This document shows positions 6,633 to 6,921 of a DNA stretch of 6,921 bases, piece by piece. The DNA comes from an uncultured Eubacteriales bacterium. GTDB taxonomy: Bacteria; Bacillota; Clostridia; Oscillospirales; CAG-272. The DNA lies in NCBI GenBank assembly GCA_900546635.1, contig URDS01000088.1:1-6921 (forward strand), given 5' to 3'. The notes under the pieces are model-generated. The model did no database searches, was not told the DNA's origin, and saw nothing but the letters and a program-made list of their open reading frames with translations. Numbering within the stretch: position 1 is the stretch's first letter; each line of letters starts with the position of its first letter. The translations under genes were made by a program, and so were the position numbers.

Positions 6633-6662
6633 ATGTTCGGCCTTTTGAAAAGAAAAAAATAG
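6633..6662 (+). CDS. Micro-ORF of nine codons, possibly a truncated or frameshifted remnant
   Basis: ATG at 6633 has a good ribosome binding site, AAGGAG (6617-6622), 10 nt upstream, and reads MFGLLKRKK before a TAG at 6660-6662. The last codons AGA-AAA-AAA form an A-AAA-AAA heptamer in the phase needed for -1 slippage. A -1 shift there, or one added A, would extend the reading frame to 29 codons with a hydrophilic Lys/Ser/Thr-rich tail ending at a TAA (6719-6721). It may be a leader peptide, a small basic protein, or the decayed 5' end of a larger gene; short N-termini of this kind are common on Firmicute proteins. The function is unknown and translation is unproven. Confidence 0.3.
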   Translation: MFGLLKRKK

Positions 6663-6805
6663 ATAAGCAAACCGAAAAATCAGCAGTTTCATTGCATAAT
6701 TCAACAGACCCAAGCAGTTAAAGATCAGCGCATAAATTTCCACATGACAGTCTGAAAGGATCATGGCAGGTTTCTATTCTTTCAATAAACAAAGTATACG
6801 AAAAT
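6663..6805. other. Intergenic stretch without recognisable content
   Basis: Apart from the possible frameshifted extension of the micro-ORF to 6721, I see no gene, promoter or repeat here. The base composition is AT-rich and unlike the GC-rich hairpin cluster that follows. Confidence 0.5.
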
Positions 6806-6833
6806 AGAGGCGCAGTCGATGGACTGCGCCTCT
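6806..6833 (-). terminator. Strong hairpin, possible terminator for a leftward gene beyond the window
   Basis: A perfect 12-bp inverted repeat, AGAGGCGCAGTC (6806-6817) and GACTGCGCCTCT (6822-6833), has a GATG loop. On the minus strand it is followed by ATTTTCGTAT, a modest T-tract. On the plus strand the tail is CTCTGACC, which is not terminator-like. It may instead be part of a dispersed repeat, because two more hairpins follow at once. Confidence 0.5.
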
Positions 6834-6838
6834 CTGAC

Positions 6839-6864
6839 CGTCGAAAAACCTTAGTTTTTCGACG
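6839..6864. repeat. Inverted repeat with A5/T5 in the stem
   Basis: CGTCGAAAAAC (6839-6849) and GTTTTTCGACG (6854-6864) form a perfect 11-bp stem around a 4-nt loop, CTTA. It lies only 5 bp after the previous hairpin. The T-tract sits inside the stem rather than after it, so it is not a standard terminator. Tandem arrangement with its neighbour suggests one composite non-coding element. Confidence 0.65.
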
Positions 6865-6878
6865 ATGGGCGCGTATAG

Positions 6879-6921
6879 GCGTGAGGAGGTGCCCGGCGCA
6901 AGCCGGGAGGAGTCCTGACGC
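6879..6921 (+). ncRNA. GNRA-capped stem-loop at the window edge, possible structured RNA
   Basis: The outer stem is GCGT (6879-6882) with ACGC (6918-6921), then a G-G mismatch, then AGGA (6884-6887) with TCCT (6913-6916). A purine-rich internal loop (GGTG opposite AGGAG) follows, then CCCGGC (6892-6897) with GCCGGG (6902-6907), capped by GCAA. A GNRA tetraloop appears only on the plus strand, which favours a plus-strand RNA. The outer stem may continue past the window. I cannot assign it to a family; it may be part of a dispersed repeat with the two hairpins to its left. Confidence 0.35.

Noticed and set aside
6865..6918. Plus-strand ORF of 17 codons starting MGAYRREE
   Set aside because: There is no ribosome binding site; the sequence before the ATG is the arm of a hairpin, and the ORF covers the GNRA stem.
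6774..6920. Open minus-strand frame of about 48 codons entering from the right edge
   Set aside because: It runs through all three inverted repeats, whose perfect pairing implies RNA or DNA structure rather than protein. No start or ribosome binding site is visible in the window. A gene tail cannot be wholly excluded without the flanking sequence.

Overview
The window looks like chromosomal DNA of an anaerobic low-to-mid-GC Firmicute of the class Clostridia, perhaps near the Ruminococcaceae/Oscillospiraceae; this placement is an inference. It rests on strong AGGAGG-type ribosome binding sites, sigma-A-type promoters, a textbook T-box tRNA-sensing leader, lipobox lipoproteins, and a peptidase of the type that cuts diaminopimelate-type peptidoglycan stems.

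Layout, left to right. Positions 131-1123 (+) encode an unrecognised secreted lipoprotein preceded by an extended -10 promoter. A near-consensus promoter at 1207-1235 then starts a leader of about 290 nt. This leader is a complete T-box riboswitch: Stem I with an ACC threonine specifier, Stem III, a canonical antiterminator and a competing intrinsic terminator. It controls thrS (1532-3298, +), a threonyl-tRNA synthetase with intact editing, catalytic and anticodon-binding domains but almost no N-terminal TGS domain. A strong hairpin terminator (3313-3347) closes the unit. The gap 3348-3793 is not empty: about 3531-3673 can fold into several GC-rich hairpins and matches no riboswitch class I know. 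Next is a second lipoprotein (3794-5575, +) that joins an SGNH/GDSL hydrolase to a beta-helix-like repeat region. Convergent to it, with only 22 bp between stops, lies a cytosolic M14 metallopeptidase (5598-6527, -) of the gamma-D-glutamyl-diaminopimelate peptidase type.

The right end (6528-6921) has no convincing full-length gene. It holds a nine-codon micro-ORF with a good ribosome binding site that stops right after an in-phase A-AAA-AAA heptamer. It also holds a run of three strong inverted repeats, the last a GNRA-capped stem inside a longer outer stem reaching the window edge, which looks like a dispersed non-coding element or structured RNA.

The genes do not form one operon. thrS is a tRNA-regulated housekeeping unit between separately expressed envelope genes. 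The SGNH lipoprotein and the M14 peptidase both plausibly act on envelope or peptidoglycan material, but nothing ties them functionally beyond proximity. The most unusual points are the TGS-less ThrRS, the unassigned structured leader at 3531-3673, the micro-ORF with its slippery run, and the hairpin cluster at the right edge.
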